From Serendipita indica DSM 11827 (taxonomy: Eukaryota; Basidiomycota; Agaricomycetes; Sebacinales; Serendipitaceae): DNA of 40,012 nt. The stretch covers positions 1-40,012 of the forward strand of contig CAJVGD010000008.1 of NCBI GenBank assembly GCA_910890315.1. Reading direction: 5' to 3'. Positions 1 through 9,976 of the stretch are shown piece by piece. A program made the translations under genes and the position numbers. The notes beneath the pieces are model-generated. The model searched no databases, was not told the DNA's origin, and saw only the letters and a list, made by a program, of their open reading frames with translations. The first letter of the stretch is position 1. The number at the start of each line of letters is the position of its first letter.

Positions 1-2262
1 TATTCTCCAAAGCTGACATGGGTCAAGCATAGTATAGTGAAGAAAATATTTGCTCATGAGTCCATGCGATAGATGTTTGAATCTCCTTTGGCGCATAGAT
101 GAACAGGCGCACTTTCTCGCACAATGCCGGATCGCCCACTTTCTCGGCAACAGCAGCGATATCCTCTTGGAGGGCTCGACTTCTTCAAAGAGCGAGCTCG
201 TGAACATTCTGATCCGGAATTAGTATTTCCTGGATTCCAACTCACGTAGCATACCGCTGGAGGAGACTCTTGCCTCCAAAAGGCTGAGCCATAAAGAGAT
301 CCATAACTCCACGTATCATGGCCATGGGATTGCTAATCTTCAATATTCCCTTGAGCATAAAATAGGGCATCAGACCGTGGAATCGTTTTAGAGCAGCAAG
401 CGTCCCAGAGGCATCGTCGGATGCGACAAAGCTTTGAAAGATAGTCGAGGCCAGACTGTAAAAGCGAGTCAGGTTATGAACTACCAGGGAAATAAAACGC
501 ACGTAATCCGACCCCACTCGAGGACAGCACGATAATTCGGTGGCAAGTCTTTGGCGAGTGGCGTATTCTTGACGGTCGAGAAGATGTTGACAAGTCCATC
601 TACACTCATCAGTTCACGCTCCTATACAAAAAGTCGGACTTACTTTTCCCATCATATCACTCTTCACACTCCTAACAGCGTCGCGAAGACCATCCACCCT
701 GGCCGCAACCTCGCTCGCAAACTTTTACGTCCTCTCTAATCCTATCAGCGTCTTCACGCCCTACGTGCATCCTCTACTTCCTCGGAGTAAGCTCCGTTGG
801 ATCCGAGAGCAAAAACGATTTGAGGACGGGCGAATTCGCAACATGCAGATGACAATAATAGACCATGCAAGTACGAGCGAAGCGTCACACGGTTCTTTTC
901 ACGTGCTAAAGAAGACTCGGTGACGCTCGAAGCGGATGGACGCGCGCCTCCATTCGTTAGGTCATCTGTACTTGAAGCCATGGTATCCGAGCGAGTAAGT
1001 GTCGTATGGATTGAGAGATGCCATATTAGCTCCTGGTATCGAGTTGGGTTGTTGCTGCTGCTGTTGAGGCGCAATGGCCACAGTCCTACGGTCCTTGGGC
1101 GGCGGTCCACGAATCTCAAACTCTGGGAACGCCTTGCGAAGCTGCACAGGAATCAGTCTCGTTGCACACAAACTTTGACGGAAACAAACTCTTCTGCCAA
1201 TGTCTTAAAATCTCCATAACGTCTAGAGACGAGCGTATCCGCCCAACCCGTTCTACGCGTACGAATGATAAACTCTTCATGCACACGACTGCGCATACGA
1301 CCCTTTTCCACCACAGTACGCACGCATATAATATTGACATCAAACGCATCACGCGCATATTTCATACGCGCATTCCGCTTTCTCGCCAAGATCTCCAGAC
1401 GGTCCAGATCCCTCTGGGATAGACGTACGACCTCCTCTTGCTCAACCAACTTGATCGCCGATCCGACGATGAGCGAAAAGTACTTTTCCGCTTTGGCGAC
1501 GATCTTCTGCCGCGAGCGCACCTCGGGATCCTCTCCTTGGAAGTTTGGATCGTCCATCCCGAGCACATCATCCGTCGTGCTCAAATTGCGCGCCATCAAA
1601 GATCCAACAAATGGCTGAACTTTGCTGGGAAAGAAGTCCTTTGGTGCAGAGGTGATAAAGGGGAACGTGAGGACGAATTGGCGGAACATGAAGCGCAGGA
1701 ATGGGACATCATGTCGGGCTGCATTACGTGGTGGAGGTGTAAACGGTGGGCCTAGATATGACAATGGGGAGAGTGTAGGGATCGACGGATCCATATCCGT
1801 AAAGCCAAGCAGTTCCTTGGAGAACTGGAGCGTGACGAGCGATTTCTTAAGATAGTGCGCTCGCAGCGGTGTCAACGTAATTAGGTCGTTTGGTTGCGTA
1901 ATATTATTCATATTCTTCGATGTGTTTTCTTGGACCGTTTCGTTTGCCTTTTTGCCGTGGGCGTTGGGTCCTACGTCAGCTACCGGCGAGTCGTGCAGCG
2001 TGTTGAGCGTCGCTTGAGTGCCTTCGTGTACATTGTGAATAGAAGGAGACGTATGTGAGCCGAGAATAGACGGTGGAGCGTCTGCGCTCGTCGCAAGTGG
2101 TGCCAAAATTGGCCTTGTTGCGTCGTTTGTCGTCGTCGCAAGTGGTGCCAAAATTGGCCTTGTTGCGTCGTTTGTCGTCGTCGCAGTGTTCTCCAGAGGA
2201 TGTTCTTGCGCGTCTTCGTAGATTGTTGATGCGGGCGATGGTTTCAAGTCACTCGTAATCAT
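1..2262 (-). CDS. PX-domain protein with PX-associated and DUF3818 (PXB) regions, 3' end beyond window
   Basis: The gene reads toward the left edge and is incomplete there. From the ATG at 2262 the first exon encodes a low-complexity Ala/Thr-rich N-terminus (about 100 residues, with a 15-residue duplication), a helical PX-associated region starting near LTPLRAHYLKKSLVTLQ, and the PX fold (RRYGDFKTLAEE, then LRKAFPE after an intron near 1142-1185). PX folds bind phosphoinositides on endosomal or vacuolar membranes. A poly-Gln stretch follows near 1045-1065. Downstream exons carry LTLRSYLHGLL, DLPPNYRAVLEWGRIT and MAMIRGVMDLFMAQPFGG, which match the DUF3818/PXB half of fungal PX proteins. Clear introns lie at 456-502 and 209-254 (TACTAAT branch site). 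The homologous reading jumps frame near 785, 762, 727 and 180, so the gene is either decaying or carries assembly indels. Family assignment is firm; exon ends are approximate. Confidence 0.85.
2090..2184. repeat. 45-bp tandem duplication inside the PX gene
   Basis: Two adjacent 45-bp copies (2090-2134 and 2135-2179) plus the start of a third. The period is exactly 45, so the reading frame is kept and the PX protein gains a 15-residue repeat (ATTTNDATRPILAPL, twice). It lies in the disordered N-terminus and is probably a neutral, length-variable tract. Confidence 0.9.
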
Positions 2263-2422
2263 CCCAGAAGACGCGCCGAGTGGCTGCGAGGTGGCAGTGA
2301 CCAACGTGTCACCCCTATTTACCCTCGCAAATAGTACAAAAGTAAAAATCGGTATATCGCCACTGGCAGCCCATACATACAGGCGAGGACATCTAATCCA
2401 AAGAAAAAAAAAGGTATAATCA

Positions 2423-4215
2423 TTACACTCTCCGCCCATTCGCTGGCCGGTACGGATTCCGAGACTGATACCGCTCGTCGTCTGTCGTTCGGCGAGTATT
2501 GCTCTCGCTCCTCTGTGCACGCCCTTGTCCTTGTGCACTCGAGCGTCCTCGGTCAGCTCCAGATCCAGAACGCGTCAAATCGGGCGTCGCCCGCGTTTGC
2601 GAAGGTTGTCTACGAACATCTGGAGCACGTGTCGTACTCGTCTCTCTGCGCACTCTAGTCGCAGGCTGAGCTGATCCACTCCTCTGTCCACGCGAGCTGT
2701 TCTGGCGGACGGCTGGTCGCGATGGTCGTTCATCGTCTGTTGTGTTTCGCTCCCTTCGGGCCTGTTGACGAGCTATTTCCGCTCTTTCGCGTTGAGAGGG
2801 CTGACGCTTTGGTTCGGTGTTGCCCCTTTCCTCTTTGCGTTCCGTCATCTTGGCCGCGATCGGTGCCAACGGTGGCTTGGCTTTCGTCTCGCCTGACGTG
2901 CTCACCATGTACTGTCTGGGTTTGAGCGGCGTCGTGTTTGCGCGTGCAACTGGAGGTGGCTTGGCAATCAGGTCCTTCCTCTCGCCAAATTCGTCGATAT
3001 CGCTCGTATCCTTGGCTCTCCTCCTGTCCTTGCTCGGCATCTTGTCCTTGACAGTGTCTCTGACACGTTCAGAGATACTTGCTGCGTCAAACTTGAACGC
3101 CTTCTTGTGTCCGGATCCCTTTTCCTTTTCGTCATCCCACTTTTCGTACGATCGCTTCTTGTCCTTGTGCGAGTTGCGGTGAGAAATGGGTGGGGGAAGG
3201 TGTCCACGGCGCGTTGGGCCATCGAACCAACCAACCGAGGTCGTCGGGTCGTCCAGATGACATACCGGCCACGTTTGTGATGCCAGAATGCGAGAGCGAG
3301 AATGAACAAAAAGAGGAAACAGACTGTTGCTATTAGCCACTAATCCACAAGGGAGTTGAAATGCTACTCACGAAGGATGCAGTTGAAGAATGCAAAGGCT
3401 TGGAGGACTCGGTAGCGTGCATGGTAGACCGAATTGGAATCTAACAACTCGTCAGGAGCCATTCCCATCGCCTTGGTTTAACTCACAGCCTTCGACATTC
3501 GAGTCGACCACAACGCCTTCTTCGTCTTCCTCCCAGCACTCAACCTCGTTGTCCTTGGCAGCGGGTGTCGTCGTATCCAGCCAATGCTAAGCTTCATGAG
3601 CCTTGACCAATCGAGATTCACAGACCAATTACTCACACGTCCAAAGAAGAGCAAGCACGCCGAGCCATGCGAGTTCCCACTTTGTTCGGAGGATATTCGA
3701 GACTTTGCGATTACACGGCGCAACCAATCTATTTCCCGATCAGCTTGGTGATTACTCGGCGCGGACAAAGAAGGCGGTGGGGCTTTGGAGGCAACCAGAA
3801 TCGCTTCGAGTCGTGGCCAAGCCATCCAGATCCGGCGCCGGCCCAACGGCCTTTCAGGGCAAAGGGAGCAATTGCTCTGGACCGAAAAAATAGAGGAAAA
3901 AAAGGGAAAGAGACTCACACAACGAGGAATGTAGCAAGAGTGACCGCAGCAACAAAGACGGAAAGGGAAACGTATGTCACTGACAAAAATGTGAGCGATT
4001 GGGAGCTTGTCAACAAGAGGCGGGTGTGCGTACGTTGAGGAGCAGAGTCTACAAAGGACATTTGAAAGTGAATCGCTATGCCCAGCACAATAAATGTCCA
4101 TGCGCCAACAGTGCCTGTAGAACGAGCAGTGGAGCCATTAGCCGTCGTGCCACTCGAGTTGCGAGGGGGACGCACCAAGCAGGGCACCGCGAACGAGAGG
4201 AAATATGTTATACAT
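2423..4215 (-). CDS. MARVEL-like four-helix membrane protein with long basic disordered tail
   Basis: The gene has about six exons. The proposed start is the ATG at 4215 (MYNIFPLVRGALL), joined across an intron with GTGCGT donor and GCTAATG branch site to GTVGAWTFIVLGIAIHFQ. Hydrophobic segments follow in MARVEL-like order: YVSLSVFVAAVTLATFLVV, then RTKWELAWLGVLALLWT, then after an acidic loop (WEEDEEGVVVDSN) RYRVLQAFAFFNCIL and VCFLFLFILALAFWHH. Fungal MARVEL proteins sit in plasma-membrane or vesicle domains. The last exon (3250 down to the TAA at 2423-2425) encodes about 280 residues rich in Arg, Ser, Gln and Pro with no fold, unusually long for the family. The join between HHKRG and WFDGPTRRGHLPPP needs one extra base near 3250, another apparent single-base deletion. 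I rate the family as likely; loop-exon borders around 3690-3880 are uncertain. Confidence 0.72.
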
Positions 4216-4889
4216 CGTCGTTACAATCGTCTAGTCGTCTAATCGAGTCGTCGGGCTTGCTGGCAAGCGGGGGGCACGCAAGCGTTGAAGAACTAAAACA
4301 GAAAAAAGGAGGCAAAGAGGAGCACAGGCTCGACGTCTTTGCTTCTGCTCCTATAAGATGGAGCTCTGGTTAAAAGCAGAGCTCGTCGAAAGGCGTTCGT
4401 GCGAGGTCGTAGTGGTCAAGAAGAAAACGTGGACGGGAGCAGGTTGCCCGGTCTCGGCGGGCAAAGACCTTTATCTTAGATTGGAGGAATTTTGCTTTGT
4501 TCGTAATAGAGTCGCGTTATGCACCTGAACGCTTGATTCTCGCGGCGCGCAGAGGCGGTCAGCCGCAACGCGCAGAGCGCGAGGTCGCCGCACCTCTACG
4601 ACGCTCCGCAGAGGATCACAGCCGTGGCGCACCAGATGATCTACACAGCTCATGGAGGACGAAACGCATGCGCATGCAACAAAGAGCGCAAGTATTCTAT
4701 GTGAATAACGCTTTGCCCAAGGAATGCCTAGCCTACACTACCTTTATTTGAAAGTTTGTCAGGACCGCTCCAAGCGAAACGCTGAGCAAAAGCCACGCGT
4801 GTTCACCGACTTTTAATCTCTCCCGCCCGAGAGTCTGTTTGCTGGTAGTTTGACTCTTGCATTAAACATATCATGATGTATACATCCAA
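4216..4889. other. Intergenic: upstream region of the MARVEL-like gene
   Basis: No convincing gene seen. This 674-bp stretch separates the MARVEL-like start (4215) from the DUF6534 stop (4890), so it holds the former's promoter and the latter's 3' end. A TATA-like stretch (cctataag, about 4352) lies about 140 bp upstream of the MARVEL start but reads on the plus strand. A perfect 12-bp palindrome, gcatgcgcatgc, lies at 4666-4677. ORFs here are short and have no family signature. Confidence 0.6.
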
Positions 4890-6424
4890 CTAAGCTATGC
4901 GTTTCTTATCTTTCCAATCCTCTCTATCCACGTCCGAGTCGTCATTGGGTCTAGGAAGCTTTTCCAGACTGTCCATCTGCAGGAATTAGCTCCAAACGGG
5001 CAATCTTTACTAGCTACACACCTCTACATCCGTGCTGTCGCTCCTGTGTACCGGCGTGGCAACATGCACGCCCAGAGGCGGAGGTGAATGTAGTTTATCC
5101 GGGTGATCCGTGATGAAGCTAACGATTCTCGTTGCCGAGGTATGTCGTCCGCGCACAGCGGCATGCCCATTCGTATTGATCGTCCCGCTGCCCCCAATGG
5201 ACATACTCGCCCGCCCCGTATTGTGGTGGATATTGGTAACCGTGATACGTGCTCCCGTAGACGCAGAGGCTTCGTGCGAGCTGGCACGTTCGCTGCGCAT
5301 CTCATTGCGGGTGTTAAGCGTATACATGAGTGAAATTGCATATAGCTTCGACAGGACAATATTGAACGCCAAATGCCTGGAAATTTTAGTCTATATGTCT
5401 GGAAAGAGAAGCAAAGACATACGTCAATTCGATTGGACGTGTCTCAAGCACGACAGCGGTGACTACAACTCCAAGTGTCGGTGGGAGAGCCGTCTGCCAT
5501 GTCATGCGCACGAGACGATCAATCAATTCTGAAGTTCTACAGACCATTGAGCGTCCGAGTTCATAGCTGGTAGAGTACTCACGATCGCATGTCTGGCCGT
5601 TGCTGGTAGAGATGTAGAGCAGTTGCACCAGTAATGAGCGTGTCAACAGCAATAGCAAAGATAAAATGAACGAGAGCTGCAGCAGCGATGATTAGTATAC
5701 GCCAGGTGTATCGTCGAGGCCAAAACGTACACCACGCTCGAATTCGGTGATGTTCGACACGAGGAAGGTAGACAGTCTGCAGTTGATATGTTATAACACG
5801 AGTGAGCACCAAAGTCACCAGACGTACGACCAGAATAGCGGCAACGAGTGAAAAGGCAACACCAAGCATTGTTACACCGCAAATGATTCTTCTTCTCGTG
5901 AGCATCCAATACCGATATATGAAGAAGCTCTGGACGAGACTAGCGATAATTGCCGTCTGTGATCATAAATCTCAACTGGGGCCCAACCTGTTCAAGCAAG
6001 GGGTACTGACTGTGAGCCCGGTCGAATAGTGCCGCCAATCGACAGCAATGAGTAATACGGTGACGTCTGGGTTACAATAGTTTGCAATGACCATGTTCCA
6101 GCAGATCAAAATGTTCTGGGCCGACTTGGTGATGCAGAGAGCGTTGAGGAGTATTACGAGCCACGTGAACCTGTTCTTACTCCCGTCGGTGTCTCTGAAT
6201 CCAAAGAAATTGGCAGTTTGACTGAATAAAATCCCTAAAGTCGAGGGGTTCAGCGACCGATGCCTGAGCAACGGAGATGTGAAACACCTTGGAGCAACAT
6301 ATCCGCGAATGTACCCATGATTGGGAGCAATCTGAACGTTTGCTTCTGTCACAAGTTGCTGCGCGGGTGGGCTGAGAATGATTGTTGACGGCTCGAAGCC
6401 GATTGTGGTAATGTTAATGGTCAT
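4890..6424 (-). CDS. DUF6534-type multi-pass membrane protein
   Basis: This is a typical basidiomycete DUF6534 protein with roughly seven hydrophobic segments. Recognisable blocks in order: MGTFADMLLQGILFSQTANF; TWLVILLNALCITKSAQNIL; TAIIASLVQSFFIYRYWML; RRIICGVTMLGVAFSLVAAI; ALVHFIFAIAVDTLITGATA; the family hallmark ELIDRLVRMTWQTALPPTLG; and NIVLSKLYAISLMYTLNTRN. A Ser/Thr-rich cytoplasmic tail follows. The last exon (4890-4976) is joined by a 45-nt intron (4977-5021) and ends at a TAG at 4890-4892. Other introns carry TACTAAT or GCTAAT branch sites. The start is uncertain: ATG 6424 gives a plausible 35-residue leader but needs a one-base shift just before 6318; ATG 6318 starts directly at the first membrane block. 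The function of DUF6534 proteins is not established; a surface or receptor-like role is only a guess. Confidence 0.83.
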
Positions 6425-7016
6425 ATTGCCTCTTCCTGTGCCAATTCCGTGTAAAGGCATACAGGGGTGGAGGAGGGAAGGGAGAAGAGAAATGGATGGT
6501 GGACGTAAACTGGCCTCGACCTTTTAATATTGACCGGCGTTCGGCCATAAAAGTCAAAAAATGAATGATACCGCTCAGGAACGCCTCATGATACAACGTA
6601 TATGGGGCAACTGCATGACCGTCCCCGTGAGTGCCTCCGCTTTTCTCGGTCTTTCTGAATGCAACACCCTCTTCAGTACCGTCATTCACCTTTATCTATC
6701 GATATCCGTTGATATTACGTCTGGCCCAGACCGGTCCATAGTCGGAGACAGAACCGGCGACTCAACGTTTTGTGTTAGAGGCGCTTGATGGACGGATGGT
6801 AACTTCGAAATGACTAATAGAACGGGTCCAGTGTTCGTTAGCCCAGGGACAACCACCGTCAATCGCGGTCAAGAGATGATGGTCATCCATGCATCGCAGC
6901 TCTTGCCTCACGAGGGAATCTACCGTCTGCAAGACGAGTCACCTAGATATACACTTCATCTATTAGCGAATATACAGATCATCACGCTCTTCAATATCAT
7001 GCCTTCATCAAGATCA
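6425..7016. other. Intergenic between DUF6534 and NADAR gene 1
   Basis: About 590 bp with no recognisable gene. It contains the upstream region of the DUF6534 gene and the 3' flank of NADAR gene 1. Short plus-strand ORFs at 6561-6788 and 6810-7058 show no family features, and the second runs antisense into the NADAR 3' exon. Confidence 0.6.
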
Positions 7017-8039
7017 TTAAAACTGGAGGCCTTTCTTGCTGCGAAAAAAGTCTCGTAGCCGCATCAGAGTCTTACCGAGCTGGTTCTCTCCTTTGCCATT
7101 CGCACCGCAACCCCAGAAGGCGTCCACTGGCGAGTCCTGACAAAGTCAGCCTTATTTCAGTCAATAAGAGTAGAACCCCGTACCTCTATAAGCTCTGCAT
7201 CCCCCGTGTTCATCAACTCGCGTTTGAGACTGGAGTGTTGGGAGAATTTGGCCTTGAGGATGTTATACATCTATCACCTGTTAGTCAATATCCAGTGGGA
7301 GGGCGAGAGCATACCAGGTCTATCTTGACCTTTGCCCAGTCTTCTCGAACCTCGGGCTGGAACCGACGAGCTTCATTGAACGCGTCTCGTGGATTCTTGG
7401 AGAACGTGCGGATATGTTCCGCAAGCCCCGGTCGATGAACGATAAACTAAGCTCAATGTCAGTCTGCATCTTTCAGGATTTGGCAAGATGAACCTTGTAC
7501 GCTTGGAAGACATGCTCGGACGTTGGATACGTCCTTCCCTCGAACACAACCTACAACGCCTATAAATGACCGTTCCGAAACACTTGCAAAAGTAGAAAAC
7601 GGACCGAATGGGGGGAAAAGTTTGTAAACCCATAGAACGGCTTATCCTTGTCGTAGAACAAAATCTTGGTCTTCTTGGAAGGAGTCGAATAAGGAGTAGG
7701 CGAACCTCGACCTCCACCGTGTGCATTATGATCACGCGGTTGACGGGCAAGATACGCTGGGTAGGGTACGCTGTGCGAAGCCGACGTTGCTCCCATCGAG
7801 TTTGCGCGCTTTCTCTATTCGCACCGACATAAATGGTACCGAAAACAAATATTATATGTATAACAAGTTGCATGGAATCAGTCTACGAGACGGGTCATCG
7901 AGGACGGGCGTACAGGCACGACTGGCGGTTGGGGCTGGTGATGGATGATCTCAAGGTTCTTTGCATTGATTACGATGGGCGGCGACAATGGAATCTGCTG
8001 TGTAGTTCTCTGCAGTCGCGTCGATTTATGCGAGGACAT
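7017..8039 (-). CDS. NADAR-domain protein 1 (YbiA/DUF1768 fold)
   Basis: NADAR proteins are N-glycosidase-like enzymes acting on ADP-ribose or related riboside conjugates; members are known to remove ADP-ribose from guanine. From the ATG at 8039 (MSSHKSTRLQ) a disordered Pro-rich leader is spliced to RKRANSMGATSAS. The NADAR core then follows over five short exons: KILFYDKDKPFYGFTNFSPH; FEGRTYPTSEHVFQAYK; HRPGLAEHIRTFSKNPRDAF; FNEARRFQPEVREDWAKVKI; MYNILKAKFSQ; MNTGDAELIE; and DSPVDAFWGCGANGKGENQL. It ends FFRSKKGLQF with a TAA at 7017-7019. All family blocks are present and in frame across introns, so the gene looks intact. An in-frame ATG at 8120 would add 27 residues. NADAR gene 2 lies 286 bp upstream on the same strand, pointing to a local duplication. 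Confidence 0.92.
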
Positions 8040-8324
8040 TGTGGTCAGAGTTGAAGTTGCGTTTGGGTCCCGCTTGGGGCGTCTATTTTCCAGCCGCGCC
8101 GCAGGATCCAACTTCAACAACCTTGATCAGTACACTGCTTACTTATTGAGTAGCAAGGAAACAGCAGCTCTACTGACAGCAAGGCGGGAAGATCAGACTT
8201 TGGGTATCTGGGGTACCATCCAGCACATTCAGTAACGCGCCGCACATCAAGCGGCGGCTGTATAAGAGTCGACGAAACATCCAGAATATCTCTACAAACG
8301 AAAAGAGAAGCGGGCCAAGGGAAT

Positions 8325-9712
8325 TTAGTATGGCATCGTCGGCATCATCGCTTGTCCGACTTCGGCGTGCATAGCCTCTGCATGTCTATTTGCTTGCTGA
8401 GCTGCTGTATCCTCCTGCTGTAAAGCGGCTCTTAATCGCATCAACGCGAGACCGAGTTGGTTCTCGCCGTTACCATCCCTGCCCACTCCCCAAAATGGAT
8501 CGTAGGGCGAATCCTATCCGATATCAGGCGTCTCTTCTCCGACCACAGGACTCAAAAATACCTCGATGAGCTTTAAAGTACCTGTATTGACAAGCATCTG
8601 CCGTAGTCGTGGATTCTGTGTAAACTTTTCGCGCAGAATCTCGTCCATCTTCTGAATTTTGACCGAATGCCAATCCGGTCTCCATTCTGGTTGGAATCTT
8701 CGTGCTTCTTCAAATGCGTCACGTGGACGATCCGAAAATGTCCTGATATGCTCTGCCAATCCTGGGCGGTTTACGAGGAACTGAAAGCATCTTGAATCAG
8801 TATCCATACTACTCGTTCCAGGAGATAAACACAGACCTTTTGAGCCTGGAAAGCGTGCTCAGAAGTCGGGTATTCTCTCCCAAGGTAGACCACCTTGTCG
8901 GGAGAGAAATTGGTAAACTCGTAGTACGGGTCCTCTCGGTTGTAGAACTTGAGCTCGGAGACCTGTTGTTGCTGAACCTCTTGATGAACCATTGGTGCGT
9001 TGAAACCAGCGACATTGAGCGATCCCGAGCGGCTAGGGGGATGCATGATCGGCTGTTGCATTTGTTGATTCTGATAGTACCCAGTATTCACCGGTGCAGG
9101 AGACTGAGTTTGCGGAACGGGTCGTGGAGGCAAACCATAGGCTCTGCCACCCATGCCAACTTGGTTCATTGTCGGTTGCTGAGGACGGTTTTGGGTCATC
9201 ATTGCGTGAATTGGCGTGCCAGAGGGTGCAGCTGATTGTTGAATTTGCATCTGATGCTGCTGATATTGTTGATTCTGAAGCTGACCCAAGCTCGGCGGTT
9301 GCGATTGGCCTTGGGGAAGCGCTAGTGGCGGTTTGTCAAACTGTCCGACGCGTTTGTGGACTATGCCAGCTAGTACAGGTCCATTCGTACTTCCGTTGCC
9401 ACTTGCGCTACCCTGCATCCCCTGGTAATTTCCAGGCAAGAGGCTTGATGGATGCGGCGAAACGGCTGATGGGCCCGTAGGATGCGGACTCGGGAAATAA
9501 GGACCTGTGTTCGACGGTCCAACGGGTGGTACGTTGGACGGAGAAAGTTGGCCGTATTGCAAGCCATCCTGGGCCGTAGCGCCTGGGCCGATACCAGCGA
9601 GATTGACGCCTGCCTCGGGACTCGTTGATGATTGATTCAAGAACGGATTATTTTGCGGTGCAGACGTCGTCGTTGCAGGCGAATATGACTGTATCATAGT
9701 GGTTTCAGTCAT
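8325..9712 (-). CDS. NADAR-domain protein 2 with long Gln/Pro-rich N-terminus
   Basis: A paralog of NADAR gene 1 with a much longer N-terminus. From the ATG at 9712 (MTETTMIQSYSP) about 250 residues rich in Gln, Pro, Asn and Gly precede the domain, a likely flexible or condensate-prone region. The core reads ELKFYNREDPYYEFTNFSPD, YLGREYPTSEHAFQAQK, intron, FLVNRPGLAEHIRTFSDRPR, FEEARRFQPEWRPDWHSVKI, MLVNTGTLKLIE, intron, DSPYDPFWGVGRDGNGENQL. It ends EVGQAMMPTMPY with a TAA at 8325-8327. All NADAR blocks are intact. The same frame stays open upstream to 9817 and includes GTGEEWDLSSS, so the true start may lie further 5' across an intron. The kinase gene ends 264 bp upstream. Nucleocytoplasmic location is a guess from the lack of signal or membrane segments. 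Confidence 0.92.
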
Positions 9713-9976
9713 GATGGGCGGAGACGGCGAGGAAAGAGCAGGGACAGAGGCGCTGGATGACAAGTCCCACTCTTCACCCGTACCTGCCAGGGAAAGCAGA
9801 AGCCGGGAGTTTATCAAGAGACGAGTATAGTATACTCAGTGTGCTTTCTCACCCGCCAAATGTTCTGTTTCCAGTAGGCAAACGGGTAGTTGCGGCAGAT
9901 ATACAAAGGAGCTAACTAGCCAGAACGTGTGACCTTGAAGTACATAGGTCCGTAAGCTTAGACATGAGACTTTGAA

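Noticed and set aside
3478-4101. 207-codon minus-strand ORF across the MARVEL-like gene
   Set aside because: It is mostly out of frame with the membrane-helix exons (RTKWELAWLGVLALLWT lies in another frame) and includes intron sequence; it is a shadow of the multi-exon gene.
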